Source of the DNA: Bog-159 sp963738345
Lineage (GTDB): Bacteria > Acidobacteriota > Terriglobia > Bryobacterales > Bryobacteraceae
Assembly (NCBI GenBank): GCA_963738345.1
Contig: CAVTWI010000002.1
Span: forward strand, 2,852,001 to 2,916,000
Reading direction: 5' to 3'
DNA length: 64,000 nucleotides
A program made the translations under genes and the position numbers. How positions within the stretch are numbered: position 1 is the stretch's first letter; every line of letters starts with the position of its first letter. This document shows positions 35,908 through 44,752 of the stretch, one piece after another. The notes beneath the pieces are model-generated. The model saw only the letters and a program-made list of their open reading frames with translations, had not been told where the DNA came from and did not search any database.

Positions 35908-37139
35908 TCCCAGTACCGCTCGCCTTCCGCCAGGTTGGCCTTCACCACATCCGCATTCAACTCCACCCCCACGCCCGGCTTCCGCGATACCGCGATGTGC
36001 CCTTGCGCCACCAGCGGACCGTCGTGTACGATCACATCGTCCAGCCAGTTCCGCCGCCCCACCGCCGTTTCGCAAACTACAAAATCGCGCACCGCCGCCG
36101 CCCACTGCACGGTTGCCATGGTGCCTAGCGCGCTCCCCGAATGATGCGCCGCCACCGGCAACCCGTACAACTCCGCTAGTCCCGCTACCTTCTTCGACTC
36201 CAGCAACCCGCCGGCGTTCCGAACATCCACCTGCACCACATCGCAACCCTGGTTCAAAATGAAGTCCTTGTAGCCTTGCCGCCGCGCCAGATTCTCACCC
36301 GTACTAATCGGAACCTTCGACGTCTGTTCCAGACGAGCCCAACTCGCCGCGTAATCGGGCTGCATGGGATCTTCCAGCCATAGCGGTTTCACCGGTTCCA
36401 GGATCTCGGCAAGTTGCGTCGCCGAGCGCAAATCGTATCCGCCCTCGCAATGCACAATCAGATCGTGGTCCCATCCGATAGCGTCGCGGCAGTACTCGAA
36501 GGCTTGCCGCATCTCCCGCAGTTCGCGCGAAGTGAGCACCCGGTTCGAAGGGTCGCGCGCCACATCCAACTTGGCCGCCACATGCGGCGGCGTTACCCGG
36601 AACGCCGTCCATCCCGCCGGATCGCTTTTCATCTTATCCGCCCACTCGTTGCAACTCGTGCGATCCAGCATGTTCGTCGGACCCTCGTCGCGATACACGC
36701 GCACTCGCTCGCGGTAATGCCCGCCCAACAAAGTCGCCGTGGGCTGATTCAGTAACTTGCCGGCCAAGTCCCACAATGCAATCTCGATCGCGCTGACCGC
36801 GCGCAGCAGCATGTTGGCCGACCCATTCACTCGCGCGCCCAAGCCGTTATACAAAGTCTCGATTTCAAGGGGATCCTTCCCCAGGAAATAAGGCCGCAAC
36901 TCCAGCACGCCCGCCTTGATGCCCACACCGGGGCTGCCGTACCCCTCGCCGATTCCGTACACGCCCGCATCGGTAATTACTTTGACATAGGTATAGGTGC
37001 GCGGACCTTGCAGTACCATCGCCCGGATGTCGGTGATCGTGGCGCGGCCCCGCTCCGCCGCCGCCCGCGCGGCAAAGCCTGTGGCGCCAGCCCCCATCGA
37101 AAGTGCGCCCAAGAACCGCCGCCGCGAAAGAGGAAACAT
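35904..37139 (-). CDS. Mandelate racemase/muconate-lactonizing (enolase superfamily) enzyme
   Basis: This 411-aa protein opens with a Tat-like signal (LSRRRFLGALSMGAGATGFA). The capping domain comes first, then a barrel domain with metal-ligand strands: HCEGGYDL, WLEDPMQPDY and STGENLARR. A QVDVRNAGGL strand and AAHHSGSALGT follow. The HxxG-type loop near the end recalls galactonate and related sugar-acid dehydratases, so a secreted acid-sugar dehydratase is the best guess. The exact substrate cannot be read. It is coupled to the CPBP gene by overlap. Confidence 0.9.
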   Translation of the reverse strand: MFPLSRRRFLGALSMGAGATGFAARAAAERGRATITDIRAMVLQGPRTYTYVKVITDAGVYGIGEGYGSPGVGIKAGVLELRPYFLGKDPLEIETLYNGLGARVNGSANMLLRAVSAIEIALWDLAGKLLNQPTATLLGGHYRERVRVYRDEGPTNMLDRTSCNEWADKMKSDPAGWTAFRVTPPHVAAKLDVARDPSNRVLTSRELREMRQAFEYCRDAIGWDHDLIVHCEGGYDLRSATQLAEILEPVKPLWLEDPMQPDYAASWARLEQTSKVPISTGENLARRQGYKDFILNQGCDVVQVDVRNAGGLLESKKVAGLAELYGLPVAAHHSGSALGTMATVQWAAAVRDFVVCETAVGRRNWLDDVIVHDGPLVAQGHIAVSRKPGVGVELNADVVKANLAEGERYWD

Positions 37140-37319
37140 TAATGTCGCATTCTAGCAAACGCCGCAACAAAACCTATGTACACGGGTTTCCAAATTAAGC
37201 GAAGGTTGTCGCGCCGTCAACGAAACGGTCGGCCATCATTGCGAAATCCCGGCCGTGTGAGCGCGCCGTGCAGTACTCGGAGGCGGTACGCTCCACTCGG
37301 GGATTTTTACTCGACCCGC

Positions 37320-37584
37320 TAAAGCCTTCATTCCGATCCATGACCGTGAGCGAGTGGTTGTGCGGCGTCACGATCTGACGCAGCACACGATAAAGCCCTC
37401 ATTCCGAGCCATGACCGCGAGGGAATGGTTGTGCGGCGTCACGATCTGATAGCTGTCATCTTCACTGACGCAGCACACGATAAAGCCTTCATTCCGAGCC
37501 ATGACCGTGAGGGAATGGTTGTGCGGCGTCACGATCTGATAGCTGTCATCTTCACTGACTGTCATCTCCACTGACGCAGCACAC
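37320..37584. repeat. Three-unit tandem repeat with CATTCC/GGAATG palindromes
   Basis: Units begin TAAAGCCNTCATTCCG near 37320, 37391 and 37481. Units two and three are about 90 bp; the first unit lacks a 19-base block (ATAGCTGTCATCTTCACTG). Each holds CATTCC and GGAATG (or a degenerate form in the first unit) about 16 bases apart, then GGTTGTGCGGCGTCACGATCTG. The rest of the 468-base gap (37140-37319) shows nothing else. Minus-strand reading frames across the array are open, but they only reflect the repeat. Confidence 0.85.
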
Positions 37585-37607
37585 TAGCGCGTCACGGAGT
37601 TGATACC

Positions 37608-38987
37608 ATGTTTCCCAGGTCAAGTGAGATACTTATGTCCACCACCCCACTAGTCAGCGTGAATCGCCCCCTCTGCTTCGTGCTGATGCCCTTCGGAATC
37701 AAACCCGGGTTCGGCGGCGCTTCCATCAACTTCGATTCGGTTTACGAAAAATTAATCGCGCCCGCCATTGATGAAGCCGGCTTCGACGCCATCCGTGCCG
37801 ACGAAGAAGTGGTCGGGGGCATCATCCATAAGCCCATGTTCGAACGGCTGATCCTATGCCCGTTCGCGGTCGCCGACCTGACCCTGGCGAACGCCAACGT
37901 CTTCTATGAACTGGGCGTCCGCCATGCGTTCCGCCCATTCAGTACCGTGCCTATCTTCGCCGATGCTGGACGCCTACCGTTCGACGTAAGCCTTATCCGC
38001 GCGATGCCCTATCAATTAACCAAACAGGGACGCCCCGCGAACGTTCCGGCCAACAAAGAAGGTCTGGTGAAACTCCTGCGCGCCGCCCGGGATTCCAACG
38101 TCGACAGCCCGATTTTCCAACTGGTCGAAGGCCTGCCAAAACCGCAAATCGATCACTTGAGAACTGACGTATTCCGCAAACAAGTCGAATACTCAGCCGA
38201 ACTCAAGCGCCAACTCGCGGCCGCCCGCAAACAGGGAGTGGCCGCGGTAGAAGCAGTGGCCGCAAGCCTTGGCAAAATAGAAGACGTAGAGTCCGGCGTA
38301 GTGATCGACCTGTTTCTGTCCTATCGCGCGGTGAAAGGCTGGAACCAAATGGTCGCGCTCGCCGCGCAAATGCCACTGCCCTTGCGCCAGACAGTGATGG
38401 TGCAAGAGCAACTGGGTCTGGCGCTAAATCGCGTAGGCGATTCGGATCGCGCCGAGCAGATCCTGAAAGACGTCCTAAGCAGTCACGGTCCCAGCAGCGA
38501 AACCTACGGACTGCTCGGCCGTGTGTACAAAGACCGCTGGACCGCTGCATCGAAGGCCCACGATCCGGCCGCCCCCGCCCTACTCGATAAAGCCATAGCC
38601 GCCTACCAGATGGGTTTCGAGGCAGACTGGCGCGACGCCTATCCCGGTATCAACGCCGTCACCCTCATGGAAATCCGGCAGCCCCCGTCACCGGACGGTT
38701 ACCGTCTGAAGCCCGTGGTCCGGTACGCTGTCGAACGCAAGATCGCCGCCGGCGACCCCGACTATTGGGACTACGCTACCCTCCTCGAAATCGCCGTCCT
38801 CGAGATGGATGAAGCAGGCGCGCGGCAAGCACTAGCCCAAGCCTTGGCCTGCTTGCGCGAACCCTGGGAAGCGGAAACCACTCTTGGAAACCTGCGCCTC
38901 ATCGGTTCCGCCAGAGAAGCAAGGGGATCGCAGCCCGCATGGATGGCGGGCATCGAGCACGCCCTGAAAGACAAGGCCGGATCTTAG
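37608..38987 (+). CDS. TIR-like/nucleoside-deoxyribosyltransferase-like domain fused to DUF4071-type helical domain
   Basis: This 459-aa protein has a GGAG eight bases before its ATG; Met 10 is an alternative. Residues about 20-145 form a Rossmann-like domain with CFVLMPFG, FDAIRADEEVVGG and DLTLANANVFYELGVRHA. The Asn-Val-x-Tyr-Glu-Leu-Gly pattern, with Glu 101, is typical of TIR-like and deoxyribosyltransferase-like NAD or nucleotide glycosidases. Residues about 200-455 are alpha-helical repeats resembling the DUF4071/TRAFs-binding region of kinase-associated proteins. Its stop overlaps the stop of a TIR-containing gene on the other strand. A signalling or defence role is inference. Confidence 0.8.
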   Translation: MFPRSSEILMSTTPLVSVNRPLCFVLMPFGIKPGFGGASINFDSVYEKLIAPAIDEAGFDAIRADEEVVGGIIHKPMFERLILCPFAVADLTLANANVFYELGVRHAFRPFSTVPIFADAGRLPFDVSLIRAMPYQLTKQGRPANVPANKEGLVKLLRAARDSNVDSPIFQLVEGLPKPQIDHLRTDVFRKQVEYSAELKRQLAAARKQGVAAVEAVAASLGKIEDVESGVVIDLFLSYRAVKGWNQMVALAAQMPLPLRQTVMVQEQLGLALNRVGDSDRAEQILKDVLSSHGPSSETYGLLGRVYKDRWTAASKAHDPAAPALLDKAIAAYQMGFEADWRDAYPGINAVTLMEIRQPPSPDGYRLKPVVRYAVERKIAAGDPDYWDYATLLEIAVLEMDEAGARQALAQALACLREPWEAETTLGNLRLIGSAREARGSQPAWMAGIEHALKDKAGS

Positions 38988-39688
38988 TTGCCCCAGTTGC
39001 CCCGCTGACTATAAAGCCCGTCCAGCGTTCTCGCTAAATCGATATCCAAGCGTGAAATGCGGAGGCCGATGTCCCAAGTCGTCAGGTACACAGTTACCGT
39101 CCTCCACTGATTCTCCCAACGCGGATGGTGTGCCGCTTTGTTAATCGGCTCGACTGCTCTGTGCATGAATTCGATGGCCGAACCGAATGACTTGAACACG
39201 AACACCTTTCTCAGTTCTTGCCTCGATTTCGGATAGTCACCGGGGATGAGACTTTCAACTGGTTCCCAAGCGGGAAGCGCCTTCAACTCCGTATAGAGTT
39301 CCTCTTCGGTGAGCGGCGGGATCGTGACTTCGGGCTGCGGAAGCACCACCCGCTTTTCCGCTTCCCTGAAGTTGTATTTGTCCACCAGCACACGCACCAG
39401 TTCGTTTAGGTCCGCCTCCCAATGCTCGTCACGCAGCGTGTATGCCTGGCATTCGGAAAGAGCCCTTAACTCGTCGGGCAGCCCTCCCTTATCGGGCATG
39501 CTAGGCAAAGGCGCCAGCAAGATTGGAATCACGGGCTTCCCCGCCTGCAGCGCCGTAAGCAATTCGTTTCGCACCCAGTCGTCCGCCTGGTCCAGCCGCC
39601 TCCTGCCATATTCGTCGGCCGCGCGCAGCCAGCCTGGGCCAATGAGCGCGAGGACTAGCTGATGAACGCCAGCGGTGCCATCCCTGCA
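38984..39688 (-). pseudogene. N-terminally truncated TIR domain fused to a carbinolamine-dehydratase-like domain
   Basis: From about 39680 the frame reads QLVLALIGPGWLRAADEYGRRR, DDWVRNELLTALQAGKPVIPIL and WEADLNELVRVL, the second half of a bacterial TIR domain. A linker and a pterin-4a-carbinolamine dehydratase-like domain follow, with FVFKSFGSAIEFM and AAHHPRWENQW. The first half of the TIR domain, including the usual FISY strand, is absent. Upstream stops lie at 39692 and the neighbour starts at 39746. The only in-frame start is a GTG at 39574, inside the TIR remnant. The third catalytic His of the dehydratase (THD/THE) is Trp here (TTWD). The gene is either a remnant or misassembled. Confidence 0.72.
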
Positions 39689-39745
39689 TTATCATGCCGA
39701 AGCTCACGTCGATCAAGCACGCTGTTGTGATATGATCCTCTCCCA

Positions 39746-41063
39746 GTGCCCTCCAAGAGTAATTCCCGATCCTTGGCCGTGCTGTTCGCCATAAACGTTC
39801 TGAACTTCTACGATCGCCAGGTGTTGGGCGCCCTACTCGAGCCCATCCGCAAGGAATTCCATCTTTCGGATACACAACTCGGCGCGCTCGGCACCTTGCC
39901 TATCGTGCTCTATGCCTGGTAGGCTTGCCACTCGGCCGGCTCGCCGATTCAGGTAGCCGCAAACGTCTGCTGGCAGTGGGAGTCGCGGTTTGGGCATCTC
40001 TCACGGGCTTGGAGGTATAGTGCAGAGCTACGCCATGCTGATGGTTTCGCGCCTGGGAGTCTTCGTGGGCGAAGCCTCCTGCGCGCCGGCCGCCACCAGT
40101 TGGATCGGCGACCTGTTTCCCGCGGAACAACGCTCCCGCGCGCTGGCGGTGTTCATGCTGGGCGTGCCCATCGGCGGCGCACTCAGCTATGCCATCAGCG
40201 GACCTGCCGCACAAGCCTGGGGCTGGCGCGCCGCATTGGTGATCGCGGCCCTACCGGCCGCGTTGCTCATTCCGGCGCTCGTTGGCCTGAAGAACCCGCC
40301 CGCGGCGCCAGCGAAAAGCTCCCCCATTCGGCCACGTGCGCCCCCTCCAACTGGTACATCCTGCGCATCCCCACCATGTGGTGGATCATCGCCTCCGGTG
40401 CGCTGGTCAATTTCAATCTCTACGCCCTGGCTACCTTCTTCCCCGCCTTCCTCACGCGCTATCATGGCCTCTCCGTCGGCCAGGCCGGTCTATGGGCGGG
40501 CTTAGGATACGGTGCGGCGGGCATCGCCGGAGGATTGATTGCCGGCGCCTGGGGCGATCGCGTACTCCGCATTCGGAAAGAAGGGCGCATGCTCTCTGCC
40601 GCCGCGGCCGCGCTGGTGGCCGCGCCTCTGGCCCTGCTCGGCATCCTGCCAGCCCGCCGGCGCCGCGGCCGCATCCATCGCGCTGATCATGACCGCTTAC
40701 GGCTTCCTGAGCATGTATTACGGCTTGGTCTATGCAGCGATTCAGGACATCGTCCCGCCCGCCGTGCGCGCCACCGCCATGGCGATTTATTTTCTGGCCA
40801 TGTATCTGTGCGGCGCTTCGTTCGGACCGCTGATCACTGGACGTCTAAGCGATTATCTGGCCCGCACCGCAGCGCAGGCGGCTGGATCAGCCGTGGTCGG
40901 TGAAGGCTATCGCGCCATCGGACTGCATCAGGCCATGTACGTCATTCCGGTGATATCCGCCGCCCTAGCCTTGGCGCTGTACGCGGGTTCACGAACCATC
41001 GCCGCCGATATGTCCCGTCGCGATGACGTCCAAGCCCGCGCCGTATTACAATCCGCCCAATGA
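39746..41063 (+). pseudogene. MFS transporter, frame broken by four indels
   Basis: A GTG at 39746 opens NSRSLAVLFAINVLNFYDRQVLG, the usual first helix of spinster/hexuronate-type MFS carriers. Shifts near 39916, 40013, 40300 and 40650 (three losses, one gain) break the frame. Joined, it gives about 439 aa with 12 membrane segments, including the LGRLADSGSRKR loop between helices 2 and 3, EASCAPAATSWIGDLFP and the C-terminal half ending VQARAVLQSAQ. The substrate is unknown. Its stop overlaps the phosphoesterase start (ATGA). Confidence 0.82.
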
Positions 41064-41656
41064 AACTGCTCGTCTTTTCCGATATCCACGGCGACCTTGC
41101 GGCGCTTTCGCGCCTGATGGACACCGAAGCGGATTACTACGTCGCGGCAGGTGATCTGGTGAACTTCGGCCGCGGCCTGGATCGCTGCGGAGAGGTCCTT
41201 GCGCGCCGTGCCGGCCAAGTCTACGTTATGCCCGGCAACCACGAAACCGCGGAGCAGATCGCGGGTCTCTGCCGCGATTTCGGGCTTCACGATTTTCACG
41301 GGCAGCAAGCCCATTGGGGCCGCTACCAAGTGGCGGGCTTGGGATATTCGAACCCCACGCCCTTCAATACCCCCGGCGAATATACCGAAGGTCAGCTCGC
41401 CCAAAAGCTGGAACCTTTCGCGGGACTCGCTCCTCTGGTTCTGATCTGCCATTGCCCTCCACAGGGCACTCCCCTCGACCAGATCCGCCCCGGGCTGCAT
41501 GCCGGTTCTACGGCCGTGCGCGATTTTCTGCTGCGGGAACAGCCCGATCATTTCTTCTGCGGACACATCCACGAAGCCGCCGGCGCGCGCACTGTCATGG
41601 GTCGCACGCAGGCCATGAACGTCGGAAAAAAGGGCTACCTGCTGGAACTCGCGTGA
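41060..41656 (+). CDS. Calcineurin-like metallophosphoesterase
   Basis: This 198-aa cytoplasmic protein has all five metal-binding blocks: FSDIHGD (Asp 8, His 10), AGDLVNFG, GNHET, ICHCPPQGT and GHIHEAAG. It is a single-domain phosphoesterase with no signal peptide. Substrates in the family range from phosphodiesters to phosphoproteins and cannot be named here. It is translationally coupled to the upstream MFS gene and convergent with an SDR gene. Confidence 0.92.
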   Translation: MKLLVFSDIHGDLAALSRLMDTEADYYVAAGDLVNFGRGLDRCGEVLARRAGQVYVMPGNHETAEQIAGLCRDFGLHDFHGQQAHWGRYQVAGLGYSNPTPFNTPGEYTEGQLAQKLEPFAGLAPLVLICHCPPQGTPLDQIRPGLHAGSTAVRDFLLREQPDHFFCGHIHEAAGARTVMGRTQAMNVGKKGYLLELA

Positions 41657-41659
41657 CCG

Positions 41660-42478
41660 TTAATCGAGGAATAAATCCCGCCGCAGCGGTTGGCCCGGCG
41701 ACATCGCATATCGCGAAAAATCGGTCTCGCCCGCCGCTGCCAAAACCTCTTCGTCGATAAAGAAATTACCAGTGGTTGTGCGGCTATCCCGCGTCAGGAT
41801 CTGCCACGCTGCGTCGGCCACGATCTCCGGCGTGCGGCCGCGCTCCGCCTCCGCGCCCGGAATCACTTGCAACGCCACGGTGGCGATAATCGTTCGCGGC
41901 CATAGCGCATTCACGGCGATGCCCTTCGCTCGAAACTCCTCCGCCATCCCGAGCACGCACATGCTCATGCCGTACTTCGCCATGGTGTAAGCCACGCATG
42001 GCGCGAACCACTTCGGCCGCATGTCGAGCGGCGGCGACAATGTCAGAATGTGCGGGTTCGCGGCTTTAGCCAAATGCGGCAGGCAAGCTTGCGAGCAAAG
42101 GAAAGTACCGCGCAGATTCACCCCCAGCATCAGATCGAACCGCTTCATGGTGGTCTGCAGCGTGCCCGTCAAGCTGATCGCGCTGGCGTTATTGACCAGA
42201 ATGTCGATGCCGCCGAAATGCGCGACCGCCTTTTCGACAGCGCCGTATACCTGGTCTTCAAAGCGGATATCGACGGCCAGGGGAAGAGCGTGGCCTCCCG
42301 CCGCTTCGATCTCGGCCGCCGCGCTATGAATGGTTCCCGGTAGCTTGGGGTGCGGCGTATCGGTCTTGGCCGCAATCACGATATTTGCGCCATCGCGCGC
42401 AGCGCGTAACGCAATCGCCAAGCCGATGCCGCGGCTGGCGCCCGAAATGAAAATGGTCTTTCCCGCTAGTGTGGGCAT
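41660..42478 (-). CDS. Short-chain dehydrogenase/reductase (HSDL2-like)
   Basis: This 272-aa protein has the NADP-binding GASRGIG motif, NNAS, and the catalytic Tyr-x-x-x-Lys in YTMAKYG. The residue usually given as catalytic Ser sits in LTLSPPLD. That Ser-Pro-Pro pattern and the WPRTIIATVA loop resemble the HSDL2 branch of SDRs, which are linked to fatty-acid or sterol metabolism. A TATAAT box lies just upstream of its start. No operon partner follows. Confidence 0.9.
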   Translation of the reverse strand: MPTLAGKTIFISGASRGIGLAIALRAARDGANIVIAAKTDTPHPKLPGTIHSAAAEIEAAGGHALPLAVDIRFEDQVYGAVEKAVAHFGGIDILVNNASAISLTGTLQTTMKRFDLMLGVNLRGTFLCSQACLPHLAKAANPHILTLSPPLDMRPKWFAPCVAYTMAKYGMSMCVLGMAEEFRAKGIAVNALWPRTIIATVALQVIPGAEAERGRTPEIVADAAWQILTRDSRTTTGNFFIDEEVLAAAGETDFSRYAMSPGQPLRRDLFLD

Positions 42479-42486
42479 GCCGGATT

Positions 42487-42514
42487 ATTATAGCCGAAGC
42501 ATGCCCTCCGCAAC
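42487..42514 (-). promoter_or_regulatory. Probable promoter of the SDR gene
   Basis: On the minus strand GTTGCG, a 16-base spacer and a perfect TATAAT lie very close to the SDR start codon, so the leader would be very short or absent. The site also overlaps the region just after the stop of the upstream secreted-protein gene. Confidence 0.4.
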
Positions 42515-42517
42515 GGA

Positions 42518-44410
42518 TTACTGCGCCGTGGTCTTGTAAGTCGCAAATAGCAGCGTTTGAGGATTCCAAACCACTACTTTCAGTTTGTCTCCCGATTTAA
42601 TGTGACACTTACCCTTGGTATTCGGCACATCGGCTACCAATTGAATTCGTGTGGTGTCCCATTCGCTGATCGAAACATCGCAACCGGCCCCCGCATAGCC
42701 CGCATACCAGTTCTGGGTAACGTCCTCCAACCCCACGTACTTTGAAGTCCCGGTGAATGGCGCACCCTCCGGGAACACGCCAAAACCGGCCCCCACGATA
42801 GTGATGGGCGGATTGTTTTGCGCCACGAAGCCTGTGCAGCCGGGCGCGGAACATTGCGTCACCACCGAACTGATCGAGGGGATCGGTCCGGGGAAAACGC
42901 CGCAGTTCGGGCGGACGCCCGGTTCGCCCAGCGGGTAAGCGCCGCAAGCGCTCAATCCCACCAGCGGAGAAGTTGTCTTCGGCAGGCTCGACGCAACCGG
43001 ATAGTCAACTACCGGCGTGTAGTCGCCGAGCAGACTCCCGATGGGCGTATCGACCGACGTGCGGTACGGAACATAATTCGCCGCACAGTTGAACGAACTA
43101 CCGGGAATGATGTGCCGCAAAGCCAGCAAACTAAACTGGTCGTAACCCTGAAACTTGGTAAGGTCCAGATAGGTATAGCCATTCGCCGGCGTTACCCATG
43201 ACGGAACAGTCGCGCCCGTTCCCACAATCAGCGTGGCATAGCCATTCGAATCCCGAGTGAATGCGGTATCCGCCAAACTGGTCAGGGTGCTGCCGCCGCC
43301 GCCCACGAATGAAAGGCTCATGTATCGCATCTGCTCTTCGCCCGACCGTGAGCACCCGTTCGTGCATGGCGTTGGCGGAATACTAGGCACACGCACGCGG
43401 ATTCGCATGACTTCTGAAGACGACGCTAAAGTTGATGCGAGATTATACGGAACGGGCGCTACTACATAAGCGGCGTCCGGATTCGTAAGCGGAATATAAT
43501 CCGGCTCACGCGACCAGCGCAGGCTGTCCGACGGATCGGTGCGGGCATTGCACAACTTTGGCAAATAATCCGTCTCGTAAGTGTGGTGCCCTTCAAACTG
43601 GTTGTGGTCCAGCCAGTTCTGGCCGCCTGCATTCGTGGTGGAGAGAATCTGCAAGGTGTTCATGGCGTAGTCCGCCGGGTAGGCGCAACCGGATGCCACG
43701 TCGCGCACGATAATGTGCGGATTGTCGTTGTAGTCGTTGGAGCTGGCATTCACGTAGGCGCGCACCATGATCACCCCCGCTGTATTCGGATTGGTGTGCT
43801 GGGGAGTGTCCACATCGTGATTGATCATGCTGGGATACTGCGCGAAGTAGCTGGGATCCGAATTCCAATCCATCCCCGGATGGCGCTGTGTGGCGTCCAA
43901 GCCATTGACCGTCACGTTGTACCCGTTCATTTCGCAACCGGTTTCCTGCTTTCCCGGTGTGCCGCCGAAACTGACCGGCACCGCGTACTGTTGCCCGCTC
44001 ACATAGGGCACTCCCGGCAGATAGGGGTTTACGTACTGGGACGTCAGGGGCACGATGTTCGTATCTCGAATCGAGCCCGAGAGAGCCGAATGGGCGTCGT
44101 TTAGCGACACCGAAAAGTAGCGGGCGTTCGGAAAGTTGCCCAGCAGAATGATTTGATAACGCGGGTCTACCTTGAAGAACATCTGGTAGTACGTGGCGTT
44201 GGTATCGCCATACTCGACGCTTCCATATCCCGTTCCCAACCGGATGGTATAGCAGGTGTTGTTGAAATTGCTAAAAAAATCACCTGTCGGGAATTCATTG
44301 CCACCGAAAGACGTTGGAAGATTCGCACAACTCGTGGCAAATGCCACGTGCGCCGATAGGCTGATTCCAGCGAAGATCGCAACCGTGCGGATAGCCCGGA
44401 TTACATGCAT
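42518..44410 (-). CDS. Large secreted protein of unknown function
   Basis: This 630-aa protein has a signal peptide (TVAIFAGISLSAHVAFA) and a GGAGGG ribosome site. The mature part is Asn/Tyr/Ser/Gly-rich with many scattered Cys residues. An early stretch (ILLGNFPNARYFSVSLNDAHSALSGS region) recalls DUF1214-like beta structures. The last 120 residues (about 520-630) look like an IPT/TIG-type Ig fold, with PITIVGAGFGVFPEG. No catalytic motif is seen. It stands alone between an SDR gene and an AT-rich gap and may be a surface or extracellular protein. Confidence 0.8.
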   Translation of the reverse strand: MHVIRAIRTVAIFAGISLSAHVAFATSCANLPTSFGGNEFPTGDFFSNFNNTCYTIRLGTGYGSVEYGDTNATYYQMFFKVDPRYQIILLGNFPNARYFSVSLNDAHSALSGSIRDTNIVPLTSQYVNPYLPGVPYVSGQQYAVPVSFGGTPGKQETGCEMNGYNVTVNGLDATQRHPGMDWNSDPSYFAQYPSMINHDVDTPQHTNPNTAGVIMVRAYVNASSNDYNDNPHIIVRDVASGCAYPADYAMNTLQILSTTNAGGQNWLDHNQFEGHHTYETDYLPKLCNARTDPSDSLRWSREPDYIPLTNPDAAYVVAPVPYNLASTLASSSEVMRIRVRVPSIPPTPCTNGCSRSGEEQMRYMSLSFVGGGGSTLTSLADTAFTRDSNGYATLIVGTGATVPSWVTPANGYTYLDLTKFQGYDQFSLLALRHIIPGSSFNCAANYVPYRTSVDTPIGSLLGDYTPVVDYPVASSLPKTTSPLVGLSACGAYPLGEPGVRPNCGVFPGPIPSISSVVTQCSAPGCTGFVAQNNPPITIVGAGFGVFPEGAPFTGTSKYVGLEDVTQNWYAGYAGAGCDVSISEWDTTRIQLVADVPNTKGKCHIKSGDKLKVVVWNPQTLLFATYKTTAQ

Positions 44411-44752
44411 TAATTGAGTTTCCCTCCGTCCGGGCTAGTGTACCAGAGTTAACATTGGCAATCTATAAATTCCGCCAGGAAAATTTGATTGTCGCAGTAC
44501 CGGCTGAACCAGGGGATTCGAAAGTACTAAGAGTACGGAAGTTAATATATTATATAAGTGCTTTATTTTTAGTAAAATAGCACGGTTTTTCGAAGTCACT
44601 ATTGAACCGCATCCGGACGCCAAAAATAAAGTTCGCGGATTAGCAATCTGAGGCCTAATGGATGATTTCGCACGTTCCATTTTCCTCCCTTTGCGGGTAA
44701 CCCTAGGGGTATGCTGAAACTGCTATTCTGAACACCGGCGGCCCCCAGATCC
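44411..44752. other. AT-rich intergenic region with inverted repeats
   Basis: This 342-base gap is much richer in A+T than the rest. It holds GTACT-AAG-AGTAC (about 44524-44535) and a longer hairpin with GTGCT (44558-44562) facing AGCAC (44579-44583), with A/T-rich inner arms and TTTTT after it on the plus strand. It separates divergent genes, so promoters for both should be here. The hairpin could be an operator or a terminator-like structure. No gene is seen. Confidence 0.5.

Noticed and set aside
37320..37584. CRISPR array or small coding gene with repeated peptide
   Set aside because: The roughly 90-bp units are identical end to end with no spacers. The open minus-strand frames only mirror the repeat, with no Shine-Dalgarno and no non-repeat domain.
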